This document shows positions 42,789 through 51,067 of a stretch of 64,000 bases of DNA, piece after piece. Numbering within the stretch: the stretch's first letter is position 1; each line of letters starts with the position of its first letter. The DNA is from Marinibacterium anthonyi (GTDB taxonomy: Bacteria > Pseudomonadota > Alphaproteobacteria > Rhodobacterales > Rhodobacteraceae): positions 3,025,501 to 3,089,500 of the forward strand of contig CP031585.1 in the NCBI GenBank assembly GCA_003217735.2, written 5' to 3'. The notes beneath the pieces are model-generated. The model was not told the DNA's origin. It was given only the letters and a program-made list of their open reading frames with translations, and did no database searches. A program made the position numbers and the translations under genes.

Positions 42789-43508
42789 ATGGACAAGACG
42801 ATTTCGTCCCTGGCCGAAGCCGTCGCCGGCATCCCCGACGGCGCCACGGTCATGATCGGCGGGTTCGGCGGCTCTGGCGCGCCGGTGGAACTGATCCACA
42901 CGCTGATCGACCGCTTCCGGGAAACCGGCAGCCCGAAGAACCTGACGGTGATCAACAACAACGCCGGCAACGGCAGCATCGGCATCGCGGCGATGATCAA
43001 GGCCGGCATGGTCGGCAAGATGATCTGTTCCTTCCCGCGCTCGTCCAACGCCGAGGCGTTCAACGAGAAATACCTGGCCGGCGAGATCGAACTGGAACTG
43101 GTGCCCCAGGGCACGCTGGCCGAACGCATCCGCGCCGCCGGCGCCGGGATCCCGGCCTTCTACACGCCGACGAGCTTTGGCACCGAACTGGCCGACGGCA
43201 AGCCGGTCGAGGTCTTCGAGGGCCGGTCCTACGTGCAGGAACGCTGGCTCAAGGCCGATTTCGCGCTGGTCAAGGGCGAGCTGGGCGACCAGATGGGCAA
43301 CCTGACCTACCGGCTGGCCGCGCGCAACTTCAACCCGCTGATGTGCATGGCGGCGGCGAAGACCATCGCGCAGGTTCACACGCTGGTTCCGCTGGGCGGG
43401 ATCGAGCCGGAGAACGTGATCACACCGGGCATCTTCGTGGATGCCGTGGTCGAAGTCGCCGATGCGCAGCAGGAAGAAGTCCTTGTCCGCGAAGGGGTTG
43501 TGTACTGA
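42789..43508 (+). CDS. pcaI: 3-oxoadipate CoA-transferase subunit A
   Basis: A 239-residue CoA-transferase family I alpha subunit. The opening SLAEAVAGIPDGATVMIGGF and GGSGAPVELIHTLID, then VINNNAGNGSIGIAAM and EVFEGRSYVQE, fit PcaI. It pairs with PcaJ to move CoA from succinyl-CoA to 3-oxoadipate. A perfect AAGGAGG lies 5 nt before ATG 42789. It overlaps pcaJ by one base. Confidence 0.93.
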   Translation: MDKTISSLAEAVAGIPDGATVMIGGFGGSGAPVELIHTLIDRFRETGSPKNLTVINNNAGNGSIGIAAMIKAGMVGKMICSFPRSSNAEAFNEKYLAGEIELELVPQGTLAERIRAAGAGIPAFYTPTSFGTELADGKPVEVFEGRSYVQERWLKADFALVKGELGDQMGNLTYRLAARNFNPLMCMAAAKTIAQVHTLVPLGGIEPENVITPGIFVDAVVEVADAQQEEVLVREGVVY

Positions 43509-44182
43509 TGACCGACAAGCTTTCCAACGAACAGATCGCCTGGCGCGCAGCCCAGGACATCGAAGACGGCGCCTATGTTAACCTTGGCATCGGCTTCCCC
43601 GAGATGGTCGCCCGCTTTGCCCCCGAGGGCCGGACGCCGATCTATCACACCGAGAACGGCGTGCTGGGCTTCGGCAAGGCCCCGGCGCCCGGTGAAGAGG
43701 ACTGGGACCTGATCAACGCCGGCAAGAAGGCGATCACCCTGAACCCCGGCGCGGCCTTCTTCCATCATGCCGACAGCTTTGCCATGGTGCGCGGCGGGCA
43801 CCTGGATGTCGCCATCCTGGGCGCCTACCAGGTCGCGCAGAACGGCGACCTGGCCAACTGGCGCGTGGGCAACAAGGGCGTGCCGGCCGTGGGCGGTGCG
43901 ATGGACCTGGTGCACGGTGCGGGCCGCGTGGCGGTCATCACCGACCACGTCACCAAGGACGGCAAGCCCAAGCTGGTCGAGGCCTGCACCTTCCCGCTGA
44001 CGGGCGTGGGCTGCGTGACTCGCGTCTATACCTCGCTGGCCGTGGTCGACATCGTCGATGGCCATTTCGTCCTGCGTGAAAAGCTGCCGTCGATCTCGTT
44101 TGACGACCTGCAGGCGGTGACGGGGGCCAAGCTGCACCTGGATGGCGACGTGAAAGACCTGATCGTACCGGAGGATCTGTGA
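43508..44182 (+). CDS. pcaJ: 3-oxoadipate CoA-transferase subunit B
   Basis: A 224-residue beta subunit. YVNLGIGFPEMVARF, the catalytic glutamate in IYHTENGVLGFG and AFFHHADSFAMVRGGHLDVA are typical of PcaJ. ATG 43508 overlaps the pcaI stop, so A and B are made in equal amounts. The stop overlaps the pcaF start. Confidence 0.93.
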   Translation: MTDKLSNEQIAWRAAQDIEDGAYVNLGIGFPEMVARFAPEGRTPIYHTENGVLGFGKAPAPGEEDWDLINAGKKAITLNPGAAFFHHADSFAMVRGGHLDVAILGAYQVAQNGDLANWRVGNKGVPAVGGAMDLVHGAGRVAVITDHVTKDGKPKLVEACTFPLTGVGCVTRVYTSLAVVDIVDGHFVLREKLPSISFDDLQAVTGAKLHLDGDVKDLIVPEDL

Positions 44183-45384
44183 TGGCTGACGCCTATATCT
44201 GCGACTATATCCGCACCCCCATCGGCCGTTTCGGCGGCACTTTGTCCTCGGTCCGCGCCGACGACCTGGGCGCCGTGCCTCTGGTGGCGCTGATGGCGCG
44301 CAACACCGGCGTCGACTGGGACGCCGTCGATGACGTGATCTACGGCTGCGCCAACCAGGCGGGCGAAGACAACCGCAACGTGGCGCGCATGTCGTCGCTG
44401 CTGGCGGGCCTGCCGGTCAGCGTGCCGGGCACCACGATGAACCGGCTTTGCGGGTCGGGGATGGACGCCGTGATCACCGCCGCGCGGGCGATCATCGCGG
44501 GCGAGGCCGACCTGATGATCGCGGGCGGCGTGGAATCCATGTCACGCGCGCCCTTCGTCATGCCCAAGGCCGATGCTGCGTTTTCCCGCAAGGCCGAGAT
44601 CTATGACACCACCATCGGCTGGCGGTTCATCAACAAGGCGATGCACAAGGCCTACGGCACGGATTCCATGCCCGAAACCGGCGAGAACGTGGCCGAGGAT
44701 TTCAACATCAGCCGCGAGGACCAGGACGCCTTTGCCCTGCGCTCGCAGGAATGTGCCGCCAAGGCCCAGGCCTCGGGCCGGCTGGCGCAGGAAATCACGC
44801 CGGTGACGATCCCGCAGCGCAAGGCCGATCCGATCGTCTTCGAAAAGGATGAACATCCCCGCGCAACATCCCTGGAAAAGCTTGCTAAATTGCCGACGCC
44901 CTTCCGCGAGGGCGGGTCCGTCACGGCGGGAAATGCCTCCGGTGTGAACGACGGCGCGGCGGCGCTGATCGTGGCGTCCGAAGCGGCGGTGAAGGCGCAT
45001 GGCCTGACCCCCATCGCCCGCGTGCTGGGCGGCGCGACGGCGGGTGTTCCGCCGCGGATCATGGGGTTCGGCCCGGCGCCTGCGTCCAAGAAGCTGATGG
45101 CGCGGCTGGGGCTGTCGCAGTCCGATTTCGACGTGATCGAGCTGAACGAAGCCTTCGCGTCGCAGGGTCTGGCCACGCTGCGCGATCTGGGCATCGCCGA
45201 CGACGATCCGCGCGTGAACCCCAATGGCGGCGCCATCGCGCTGGGTCACCCGCTGGGCATGTCCGGTGCGCGCATCACCGGCACGGCGGCTTTGGAGCTG
45301 AAGCTGAACGGCGGCAAGCGGTCGCTGTCGACCATGTGCATCGGCGTGGGCCAGGGCATCGCCATCGCCCTGGAAGCCGTCTGA
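44182..45384 (+). CDS. pcaF: 3-oxoadipyl-CoA thiolase
   Basis: A 400-residue thiolase. The nucleophile cysteine is in NRLCGSGMDAV, the catalytic His in GGAIALGHPLGMSGAR and the second Cys in TMCIGVGQG. It cleaves 3-oxoadipyl-CoA to succinyl-CoA and acetyl-CoA, the last step shared by the catechol and protocatechuate branches. ATG 44182 with GGAGG 7 nt upstream; the GTG 44179 is rejected. The stop is the first of three TGA codons in an 11-bp repeat. Confidence 0.94.
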   Translation: MADAYICDYIRTPIGRFGGTLSSVRADDLGAVPLVALMARNTGVDWDAVDDVIYGCANQAGEDNRNVARMSSLLAGLPVSVPGTTMNRLCGSGMDAVITAARAIIAGEADLMIAGGVESMSRAPFVMPKADAAFSRKAEIYDTTIGWRFINKAMHKAYGTDSMPETGENVAEDFNISREDQDAFALRSQECAAKAQASGRLAQEITPVTIPQRKADPIVFEKDEHPRATSLEKLAKLPTPFREGGSVTAGNASGVNDGAAALIVASEAAVKAHGLTPIARVLGGATAGVPPRIMGFGPAPASKKLMARLGLSQSDFDVIELNEAFASQGLATLRDLGIADDDPRVNPNGGAIALGHPLGMSGARITGTAALELKLNGGKRSLSTMCIGVGQGIAIALEAV

Positions 45385-45408
45385 TCCCTGTGTGATCCCT
45401 GTGTGATC
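45382..45408 (+). repeat. 11-bp repeats giving stop codons in three frames after pcaF
   Basis: TGATCCCTGTG at 45382, again at 45393, then TGATC at 45404. The first TGA is the pcaF stop. TGA recurs at 45393 and 45404, in the other two frames. This is the same arrangement as at 41900-41924 with an unrelated unit sequence. Confidence 0.88.
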
Positions 45409-45410
45409 AC

Positions 45411-45439
45411 AAACGGCGCCCCTGACCGGGGCGCCGTTT
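45411..45439. terminator. Bidirectional terminator between pcaF and the PepSY gene
   Basis: AAACGGCGCCCC (45411-45422) and GGGGCGCCGTTT (45428-45439) form a perfect 12-bp stem with a five-base loop. The AAA/TTT flanks allow it to work for both pcaF (plus) and the convergent PepSY gene (minus, stop at 45444). Confidence 0.85.
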
Positions 45440-45443
45440 CACC

Positions 45444-46529
45444 TTAGCCCCGTGCGGGACGCCGGGCCGGGCGCAGCATGCGGCGCAACCGGCCGATGCC
45501 CAGCGTCACGCCGGTATAGACCAGGAAGGCCGCCGCCAGCGAGGCGAGCGCCGCCACCGCCTGCCCAATCAGCCCATACAATTCGCCGGTATGCAGAAAG
45601 CGCACGACGAAGCGCGGGTTCGACGACGCGTCCACCACCTCCGCACCGCTGCCATCCCGCGCCACGCTCAGCACCTGCTGCGCGGCCGGGGCGATGCCGT
45701 TGCCGCGGTCGATCACCATGTTCACCCGATCATCCGTCTCCTCCGGCAGGGTCACCGTCACCGTCTTCCAGCGCCCGGCGTCGGCCACCGTGTCAGCGAC
45801 CAGCGTTCCCAATGGCAACGCTTCTCCGCCGGCTTCAGGCAGGGTCTTCGACGTCGCCTCGCTGGCCCCCAATACCGCGTAGATCGGCCCGCTGATCGCC
45901 CCGTAGGACATCATCACCGCGCTCAGCACGATGGCGGCCAGAGGCAGCAGCGCCCAGAAGCCGAAGACATGGTGCCAGTTGAAATTACGTGCCTGCGCCG
46001 TCGGCACCCCCTTGCGGAAGGAGATGCGCTGGCGCACCTGCGGCCAGCTCCAGCGTTTGGGCCACCACAGCACAACGCCCGAGACCAGGATCAGCGCAAA
46101 GATCGCGTTGGCCCCGTCCATCAGCAGCGCGCCGACCTCTGTCCGCCCGCCCGTGACGGCAAACCAGCGGTGGATCACCTCGATCCGGTGGAAGACGGCG
46201 GTAATGGCGGGGTCTTGCACAACCGACCCGTCATAGGGGTTCAGCCAGGTCACGTCGCGCCGGCTTTTGGCCAGTTCGACCGCATCGCCGGGATCGGACG
46301 ACAGCACCAGCCGCGCCCCCGGCCCCGCTCCGTTGGCCTGCGCCAGCGCGATCAGCACGTCGGCGTCCAACGGGGTGGCGCGTTCGGGCGCCTCGATGGC
46401 GGCGTTGCGCGCCCAGGTGGTGATCTGTTTCTCGAAGGCCAGCAACACGCCGGTCACCGACATCACGAAGATGAACAGCGCGGCGACAAGGCCGATCGAA
46501 AAGTGGGTCCAGAAGAAGAGACGACGCAT
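45444..46529 (-). CDS. PepSY-associated membrane protein
   Basis: A 361-residue protein with a PepSY_TM layout: an N-terminal helix (WTHFSIGLVAALFIFVMSVT), two central helices, RNFNWHHVFGFWALLPLAAI with a His pair, and a C-terminal helix. Such proteins accompany TonB-dependent siderophore uptake or ferric reductases, with membrane His residues possibly binding heme. No iron genes are near, so that role is only a family inference. AGGAG lies 6 nt before the ATG. It interrupts the aromatic cluster between pcaF and catB. Confidence 0.83.
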   Translation of the reverse strand: MRRLFFWTHFSIGLVAALFIFVMSVTGVLLAFEKQITTWARNAAIEAPERATPLDADVLIALAQANGAGPGARLVLSSDPGDAVELAKSRRDVTWLNPYDGSVVQDPAITAVFHRIEVIHRWFAVTGGRTEVGALLMDGANAIFALILVSGVVLWWPKRWSWPQVRQRISFRKGVPTAQARNFNWHHVFGFWALLPLAAIVLSAVMMSYGAISGPIYAVLGASEATSKTLPEAGGEALPLGTLVADTVADAGRWKTVTVTLPEETDDRVNMVIDRGNGIAPAAQQVLSVARDGSGAEVVDASSNPRFVVRFLHTGELYGLIGQAVAALASLAAAFLVYTGVTLGIGRLRRMLRPARRPARG

Positions 46530-46624
46530 CGGGGGCTCCTGAATTCGGCTACCGGTTCGTGATCATACGTGAAGCGGGCCGCGTTCCGTCGCACGGAAGA
46601 CAGAATGCCGCGCGGTGAGCGAAC

Positions 46625-46660
46625 CGGGGGCGATCCGGGGGGCGATCCGGGGGGCGATCC
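46625..46660 (+). repeat. GGGGGGCGATCC repeats upstream of catB
   Basis: Three units of the form G5-6-CGATCC (46626-46636, 46637-46648, 46649-46660). They lie in the 225-bp divergent gap before catB and end 4 bp before the shared catA/catB motif at 46665. The period is 11-12 bp. Confidence 0.8.
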
Positions 46661-46664
46661 GTAC

Positions 46665-46676
46665 GGAAGGTATCGC
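46665..46676 (+). promoter_or_regulatory. GGAAGGTATCGC motif upstream of catB
   Basis: This 12-bp sequence also occurs at 49845-49856, upstream of catA. Here it lies 78 bp before the catB start. A LysR gene sits beside both catabolic genes, so it is a candidate operator. Confidence 0.6.
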
Positions 46677-46754
46677 ACCAGACCGCGCGGGTATTAGACT
46701 TGTGCGCTCCGCTCGCCGACACTCCACCCGACCCGTTAGCGAAAGGTGCGCCCC

Positions 46755-47903
46755 GTGACCACGATCGACCGTATCGAGACGACGCTTGTCGACCTGCCGA
46801 CCATTCGCGGCCACGTGCTGTCGATGACGACGATGCGGGTGCAATCCATCGTGCTGGTGCGGGTGGTCTTTTCCGATGGATCCGTGGGCTTGGGCGAAGG
46901 CACGTCCATCGGCGGAATGAGTTATGGGCCGGAAAGCCCCGAAAGCATCAAGTCGGTGATCGACACCTATATCGCGCCCGAGCTGGCGGGCATGGACGCC
47001 GACCGGATCACGCTGGCCATCGACCGGATGGACCGCGCCGTCAAGGGCAACCCGATCGCGCGCTGCGCGGTGGAAACGGCGCTGTGGGACGGGCTGGGTA
47101 AACGGCTGGACGTGCCGGTGGCGCAGTTCTTCGGCGGTGTCGCGCGGACCGCGCTGCCTGTGGCCTGGACGCTGGCGTCCGGGCAATCCGCGACGGATAT
47201 CGAGGAAGCGCAGCACATGCTTGAGATCCGCCGCCACGAGATCTTCAAGCTGAAGATCGGCAAGCGGGCGGTGCGCGACGACATCGCCCATGTGGCGGCG
47301 ATCTGCGATGCGGTGGGTGATCGCGCGTCGATCCGGGTCGACGTCAACCAGGCCTGGTCGCTGAGCGAGGCGCGCTGGGGCCTGAAGGGGTTGCAGGAGA
47401 TCGGCGTCGACCTGGTGGAACAACCCATCAAGGCCGGGCAGATGGCGCAGCTGAAGGCGCTGACCGATGGTTACGAGATCGCGGTGATGGCGGACGAGGC
47501 GCTGCAGGGCCCCGAGGACGCGATGGCCTGCGCCGCGCACCGGTCGGCGGATGTATTCGCGGTGAAGATCGCGCAATCGGGCGGGTTGAAGCGCGGGGCC
47601 GAGGTGTCGGCCATCGGCCAGGCGGCGGGGATCGGGCTTTATGCCGGGACCATGCTGGAAGCCGGGGTCGGCACGGCGGCGGCGCTGCAGCTGTTTTCCA
47701 CCTTCCCGAGGATCGAATGGGGCACCGAGCTGTTCGGCCCCCTGCTGATGCAGCGCGACATCCTGGCCGAACCGATCCGCTATGGTGATTTCTGCGTCCA
47801 CCTGCCCGAAGGCCCCGGCCTGGGCGTCACGCTGGACGAAGACTGCATCGCCCATTTCCGCCGCGACCGCAGCCCGCAGGTGCAGGCGGTCGCGGTCAGC
47901 TAG
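46755..47903 (+). CDS. catB: Muconate cycloisomerase
   Basis: A 382-residue enolase-superfamily enzyme. The catalytic KxK is in IFKLKIGKRAV, metal ligands in RVDVNQAW, LVEQP and MADEAL, and the opposite-face lysine in FAVKIAQSGG. It lactonises cis,cis-muconate to muconolactone. GTG 46755 is chosen because GAAAGG lies 8 nt before it; a GTG at 46746 is in the SD itself. The 3' end overlaps the convergent LysR gene by 8 bp. No muconolactone isomerase is encoded nearby. Confidence 0.9.
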   Translation: MTTIDRIETTLVDLPTIRGHVLSMTTMRVQSIVLVRVVFSDGSVGLGEGTSIGGMSYGPESPESIKSVIDTYIAPELAGMDADRITLAIDRMDRAVKGNPIARCAVETALWDGLGKRLDVPVAQFFGGVARTALPVAWTLASGQSATDIEEAQHMLEIRRHEIFKLKIGKRAVRDDIAHVAAICDAVGDRASIRVDVNQAWSLSEARWGLKGLQEIGVDLVEQPIKAGQMAQLKALTDGYEIAVMADEALQGPEDAMACAAHRSADVFAVKIAQSGGLKRGAEVSAIGQAAGIGLYAGTMLEAGVGTAAALQLFSTFPRIEWGTELFGPLLMQRDILAEPIRYGDFCVHLPEGPGLGVTLDEDCIAHFRRDRSPQVQAVAVS

Positions 47904-48801
47904 TCGCGCGCTGAAAGGACTTGCGCGCCACGCTCTGGGCGATGCGCACGAAGGCCTGAACATGCGGGCCCTGTTCATCCAGGCGATAGTTCAGCGCCAG
48001 CGAGGTCTCGCCAATTGCCGGCACGATCTCCCTGAACCGCACACCGTTGCGCGCCGCCGACGCGACCGAGGCCGGCACGATGCAGACGCCCTCGCCGATG
48101 GCGACGAGGCTCAACGCGGTCTGCAGATCCATGGTGAACAGCCGGTGTTCCACCTTCAGCCCGTGGGCCGCGCAACTGTCCAGCACCAGGTCGGCGTAGG
48201 ACGGCCGGGGATATTCGGGATAAAGGATAAAGCTTTGCCCCTTCAGTTCATCCACGCTTACCCTGCCCGGCTGCGCGGTCGCCAAGGCATCCGGCGTCGC
48301 CGCCACCAGCGCCTCGGCCCCAAGGGCCAGGGACCGGAATTCGGCATCGCTCAGCGCGGGGCGGGCGACGGCCAGGTCGATTTCGCGGCTGATCAGGCAG
48401 CGGTTCAGCTGGGCGTTGTTCATCGGCGTCAGCGTCAGGTTGACCTCGGGGTGATTGGCGCGGAACGACTTGATGATCGTCGGCAGGATCCCGAAGGTCG
48501 ATGACCCCACGAAACCGATCCGCAGCCGCCCCTCGGCACCCTGCCCCAGCCGGCGCACTTCCAGCTGCATGTCCTCGAAATCGCGCACCAGCCCCCGGCC
48601 CCGTTCCAGCAGCCGTTCGCCCGCCTGCGTCAGGCTGACCGCGCGCTTGCCCCGGTTGAACAGGACGGCGCCCAGGTCGTCTTCCATCTGCTTGATCTGG
48701 CGCGACAGGGGCGGCTGGGCCATGCCAAGACGTTCGGCGGCGCGGCCAAAGTGCAGTTCTTCGGCGACGGCGATGAAATAGGTCAGTTGCTTGAGGTTCA
48801 T
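47896..48801 (-). CDS. LysR-family regulator of the catechol branch
   Basis: A 301-residue LysR protein with an HTH opening NLKQLTYFIAVAEELHFGRA and AQPPLSRQIKQMEDDLGAVL, characteristic of the CatR/BenM/ClcR line. It is convergent with catB and downstream of catA on the same strand, but a terminator at 48841-48872 separates it from catA. Muconate would be the expected inducer. The shared motif upstream of catA and catB is its likely site. Confidence 0.85.
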   Translation of the reverse strand: MNLKQLTYFIAVAEELHFGRAAERLGMAQPPLSRQIKQMEDDLGAVLFNRGKRAVSLTQAGERLLERGRGLVRDFEDMQLEVRRLGQGAEGRLRIGFVGSSTFGILPTIIKSFRANHPEVNLTLTPMNNAQLNRCLISREIDLAVARPALSDAEFRSLALGAEALVAATPDALATAQPGRVSVDELKGQSFILYPEYPRPSYADLVLDSCAAHGLKVEHRLFTMDLQTALSLVAIGEGVCIVPASVASAARNGVRFREIVPAIGETSLALNYRLDEQGPHVQAFVRIAQSVARKSFQRATS

Positions 48802-48840
48802 CTGGCTCCCCCGGGTGGCCCATTCTGACCGGCGCGATGC

Positions 48841-48872
48841 AAAAGAAAAACCCCCGGACGCGATGCCGGGGG
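48841..48872 (-). terminator. Terminator of catA
   Basis: Read on the minus strand: CCCCCGG, an eight-base loop, CCGGGGG and then TTTTTCTTTT. It begins 25 nt after the catA stop and ends before the LysR gene start at 48801. Confidence 0.88.
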
Positions 48873-48897
48873 CCTTGTCACCGTGAAACCCGGGGGG

Positions 48898-49770
48898 TCA
48901 CTCGGCGGCGATCTTGTCCTCGGCCGCGACGCGTTTCATCGTGAAATCGAAGTCCACGTGCAGATCGGTGTCCATGCCGTCGGGCGCCGGTTTGAAATCG
49001 GCCACCAGGCTGTCCTTGACGGCAAAGACGCTGTCATTGTCCAGCCAGGCCGAGGAACTGTCGTAGATCTGGCTGATCAGCGGGCGGAAGCCGTCCTTGG
49101 ACAGGATGAAATGCATGTGGCCGGGCCGGTTCGGGTGATGGCCCATGAAGCGCAGCAATTCGCCGGCGGTCTCGTTGTCGGGGATCGGGTACGGAACGGG
49201 CCGCACGGCGCGAAAGGCGTAATGGCCGTTCTCGTCGGTCTCGAACCGGCCGCGCAGGTTGAAGTCGGGCTGATCGGGATCGTGGTTCTCGTAAAGCCCG
49301 TTGGGCGCGTCTTCCCAGACATCCAGGATCACGCCGGCCAGCGGCGTGCCGTCGGCGTCGCGCACATGGCCTTCGAAATAGACCGTCTCCTGGTCCGGGA
49401 AATCCATCTGCACGGTGGATGCGCCCTTGGGCAGCACCGGCGGGTTTTCGCGGTAGAACGGGCCCAGTACGGTGCTTTCGCTTTCGCTGCCCTGAACCGG
49501 GTTCGACAGCATGTCCACCAGAACCTCGACCCCAAGAATGTCGCCCAGCAGGATGAATTCCTGGCGCTTGTCGTCACAGGTCTGGCCCGCGCGCGCAAGG
49601 TAGTCGCAGGCGGCAAGGAATTCGTGGTGCTGCAGGTTCACGTCCTTGCAGAAGGCGTGCAGGTGCTTGATCAGCGCGGTCATGATCTCGCGCTGGCGCG
49701 CGTCGATCTCGCCGTTTTCCCCAAGCGAACCGATCACCACATCGGTGATGTTGTTAAGCGTGATGGCCAT
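48898..49770 (-). CDS. catA: Intradiol ring-cleavage dioxygenase, catechol 1,2-dioxygenase
   Basis: A 290-residue intradiol dioxygenase. Tyr ligands are in APNGLYENHDPD and PVPYPIPDN and the His pair in RPGHMHFIL. The N-terminal helical dimer domain (about 1-100) marks the catechol/hydroxyquinol class, unlike protocatechuate enzymes. STVLGPFYRE and NGLYENHDPDQPDFNLRGRF are close to hydroxyquinol 1,2-dioxygenases as I remember them, so hydroxyquinol is a possible substrate. The catB neighbour and the shared operator favour catechol. ATG 49770 has GGAGGAGAGG upstream. Confidence 0.85.
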   Translation of the reverse strand: MAITLNNITDVVIGSLGENGEIDARQREIMTALIKHLHAFCKDVNLQHHEFLAACDYLARAGQTCDDKRQEFILLGDILGVEVLVDMLSNPVQGSESESTVLGPFYRENPPVLPKGASTVQMDFPDQETVYFEGHVRDADGTPLAGVILDVWEDAPNGLYENHDPDQPDFNLRGRFETDENGHYAFRAVRPVPYPIPDNETAGELLRFMGHHPNRPGHMHFILSKDGFRPLISQIYDSSSAWLDNDSVFAVKDSLVADFKPAPDGMDTDLHVDFDFTMKRVAAEDKIAAE

Positions 49771-49844
49771 GAGCCTCTCCTCCCGTATTACGTCCACTCC
49801 ATTGGCCAGAGAGTGTCCTTTCACCGCGCCAACGCCAATATCCG

Positions 49845-49863
49845 GGAAGGTATCGCTTGATAC
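49845..49863. promoter_or_regulatory. GGAAGGTATCGC motif and dyad upstream of catA
   Basis: The first 12 bases equal the catB motif at 46665-46676. They continue as the dyad GTATC-N4-GATAC (49850-49863). The element is 74 bp before the catA start on the minus strand. GTATC with a mirrored GATAC resembles LysR-type sites. Confidence 0.6.
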
Positions 49864-49882
49864 TCCTGTCGCGCGCGGGCGC

Positions 49883-51040
49883 TCAGCGATCCGTGTCGAT
49901 GACCTGCACCAGGCGCATCCGGTCCTGGTCCTGCGCCAGGCGCAGCATCGGGACACAGGCGCCCTGGGCAAGGTGGCCGACGGTCCAGGGCATGTCCGCG
50001 AAGCGGGCCGGCAGGCTGGTGGCCATGGCCAGCGCGGTTTCCAGCCCCACGCCCACGCGGTGCACCAGCGTGCCGATGGCGGTGGTCAGGTCCAGGTCGG
50101 CACCCGCCAGCGTGCCGTCGGCCAGCTGCAGCCGCCCGTCGGCGCGGTGGATCGGCCGCCCGTTCAGGTGAAATTCGGTCATGTCCGTGCCGGCGGGCGC
50201 CATGGCGTCGCTGACCAGGAATATCCGCCCGGGCCCCCGCTTGCCGGCCATCGCCGCGCCCATGGTCGCGGGATGGACATGCACCCCGTCGGCAATCAGC
50301 CCGGCCCACAGCGCGCCACTGTCCAGCGCCGCCCCCACCAGCCCGGGCGCGCGGCTGCCCATCTGGCTCATGGCGTTGAACAGGTGGGTGACCCCGGTGG
50401 CCCCGGCGCGGACAAGGGCCATGCAGGTGTCGAAATCGGCATCCGTATGGCCCAGCGAGACCACGACGCCCGCCTTCACCAGCGCCGCCACCTGGTCCGG
50501 CGTCACGCTTTCCGGCGCCAGCGTGACCAGCAGCGTCGGCAGGCGCGTGGCGGCGTCGCACAGGCGGGCCAGGTCGTCGGGGCCCATCGGGCGGATCAGC
50601 GATGGATCATGCGCGCCCTTGCGCGTCACTGCCAGGTGCGGCCCTTCCAGGTGCAGCCCGCCGATCCCCGGCACACCGGCGGCGATGGCGGCTTCGGCGG
50701 CGGCGATGGCGGCGGCGGTCTGGGCGGGGGTGTCGGTGATCAGCGTCGGCAGGATCGTCGTCGCGCCCAGCCTGCGGTGCGCCATGGCCATCCGGCGCAG
50801 CACGTCGATACCGGGCGCGTCGTTGAACATCACCCCGTCGCCGCCGTTGACCTGCAGGTCGACAAAGCCGGGGCACAGGATGTCGCCGCCCAGGTCCACC
50901 CGCTGACCCGGCGCGACATGGGCGTCCGTCTCGGGCATCAGGCCGGCGATACAGCCGTCCTCGACCACCAGCGCCTTGGCCTGGTGCAGGCGGGTTCCGT
51001 CAAAGATCCGGCCACCCTGGTAGATCGTGCAGTCGCTCAT
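49883..51040 (-). CDS. nagA: N-acetylglucosamine-6-phosphate deacetylase
   Basis: A 385-residue amidohydrolase. The N-terminal GFVDLQVNGGDGV, then LHLEGPHL, LGHTDADF, THLFNAMSQM and VSDAMAPAG are the NagA pattern, with metal ligands Glu, His, His and the catalytic Asp. It removes acetate from GlcNAc-6-phosphate in the cytoplasm. ATG 51040 is preferred because GGAG lies 8 nt upstream; ATG 51046 is 2 nt from the same SD. It closes the ugp-type operon, 27 bp after the CMD gene. No nagB or kinase is present in the window. Confidence 0.9.
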   Translation of the reverse strand: MSDCTIYQGGRIFDGTRLHQAKALVVEDGCIAGLMPETDAHVAPGQRVDLGGDILCPGFVDLQVNGGDGVMFNDAPGIDVLRRMAMAHRRLGATTILPTLITDTPAQTAAAIAAAEAAIAAGVPGIGGLHLEGPHLAVTRKGAHDPSLIRPMGPDDLARLCDAATRLPTLLVTLAPESVTPDQVAALVKAGVVVSLGHTDADFDTCMALVRAGATGVTHLFNAMSQMGSRAPGLVGAALDSGALWAGLIADGVHVHPATMGAAMAGKRGPGRIFLVSDAMAPAGTDMTEFHLNGRPIHRADGRLQLADGTLAGADLDLTTAIGTLVHRVGVGLETALAMATSLPARFADMPWTVGHLAQGACVPMLRLAQDQDRMRLVQVIDTDR

Positions 51041-51067
51041 GACCATTGCTCCGTTACAGGTCCGGCC

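Noticed and set aside
46463-46678. Small minus-strand frame across the repeat upstream of catB
   Set aside because: It consists of PPGS-type repeats from the tandem DNA array and overlaps the PepSY gene.
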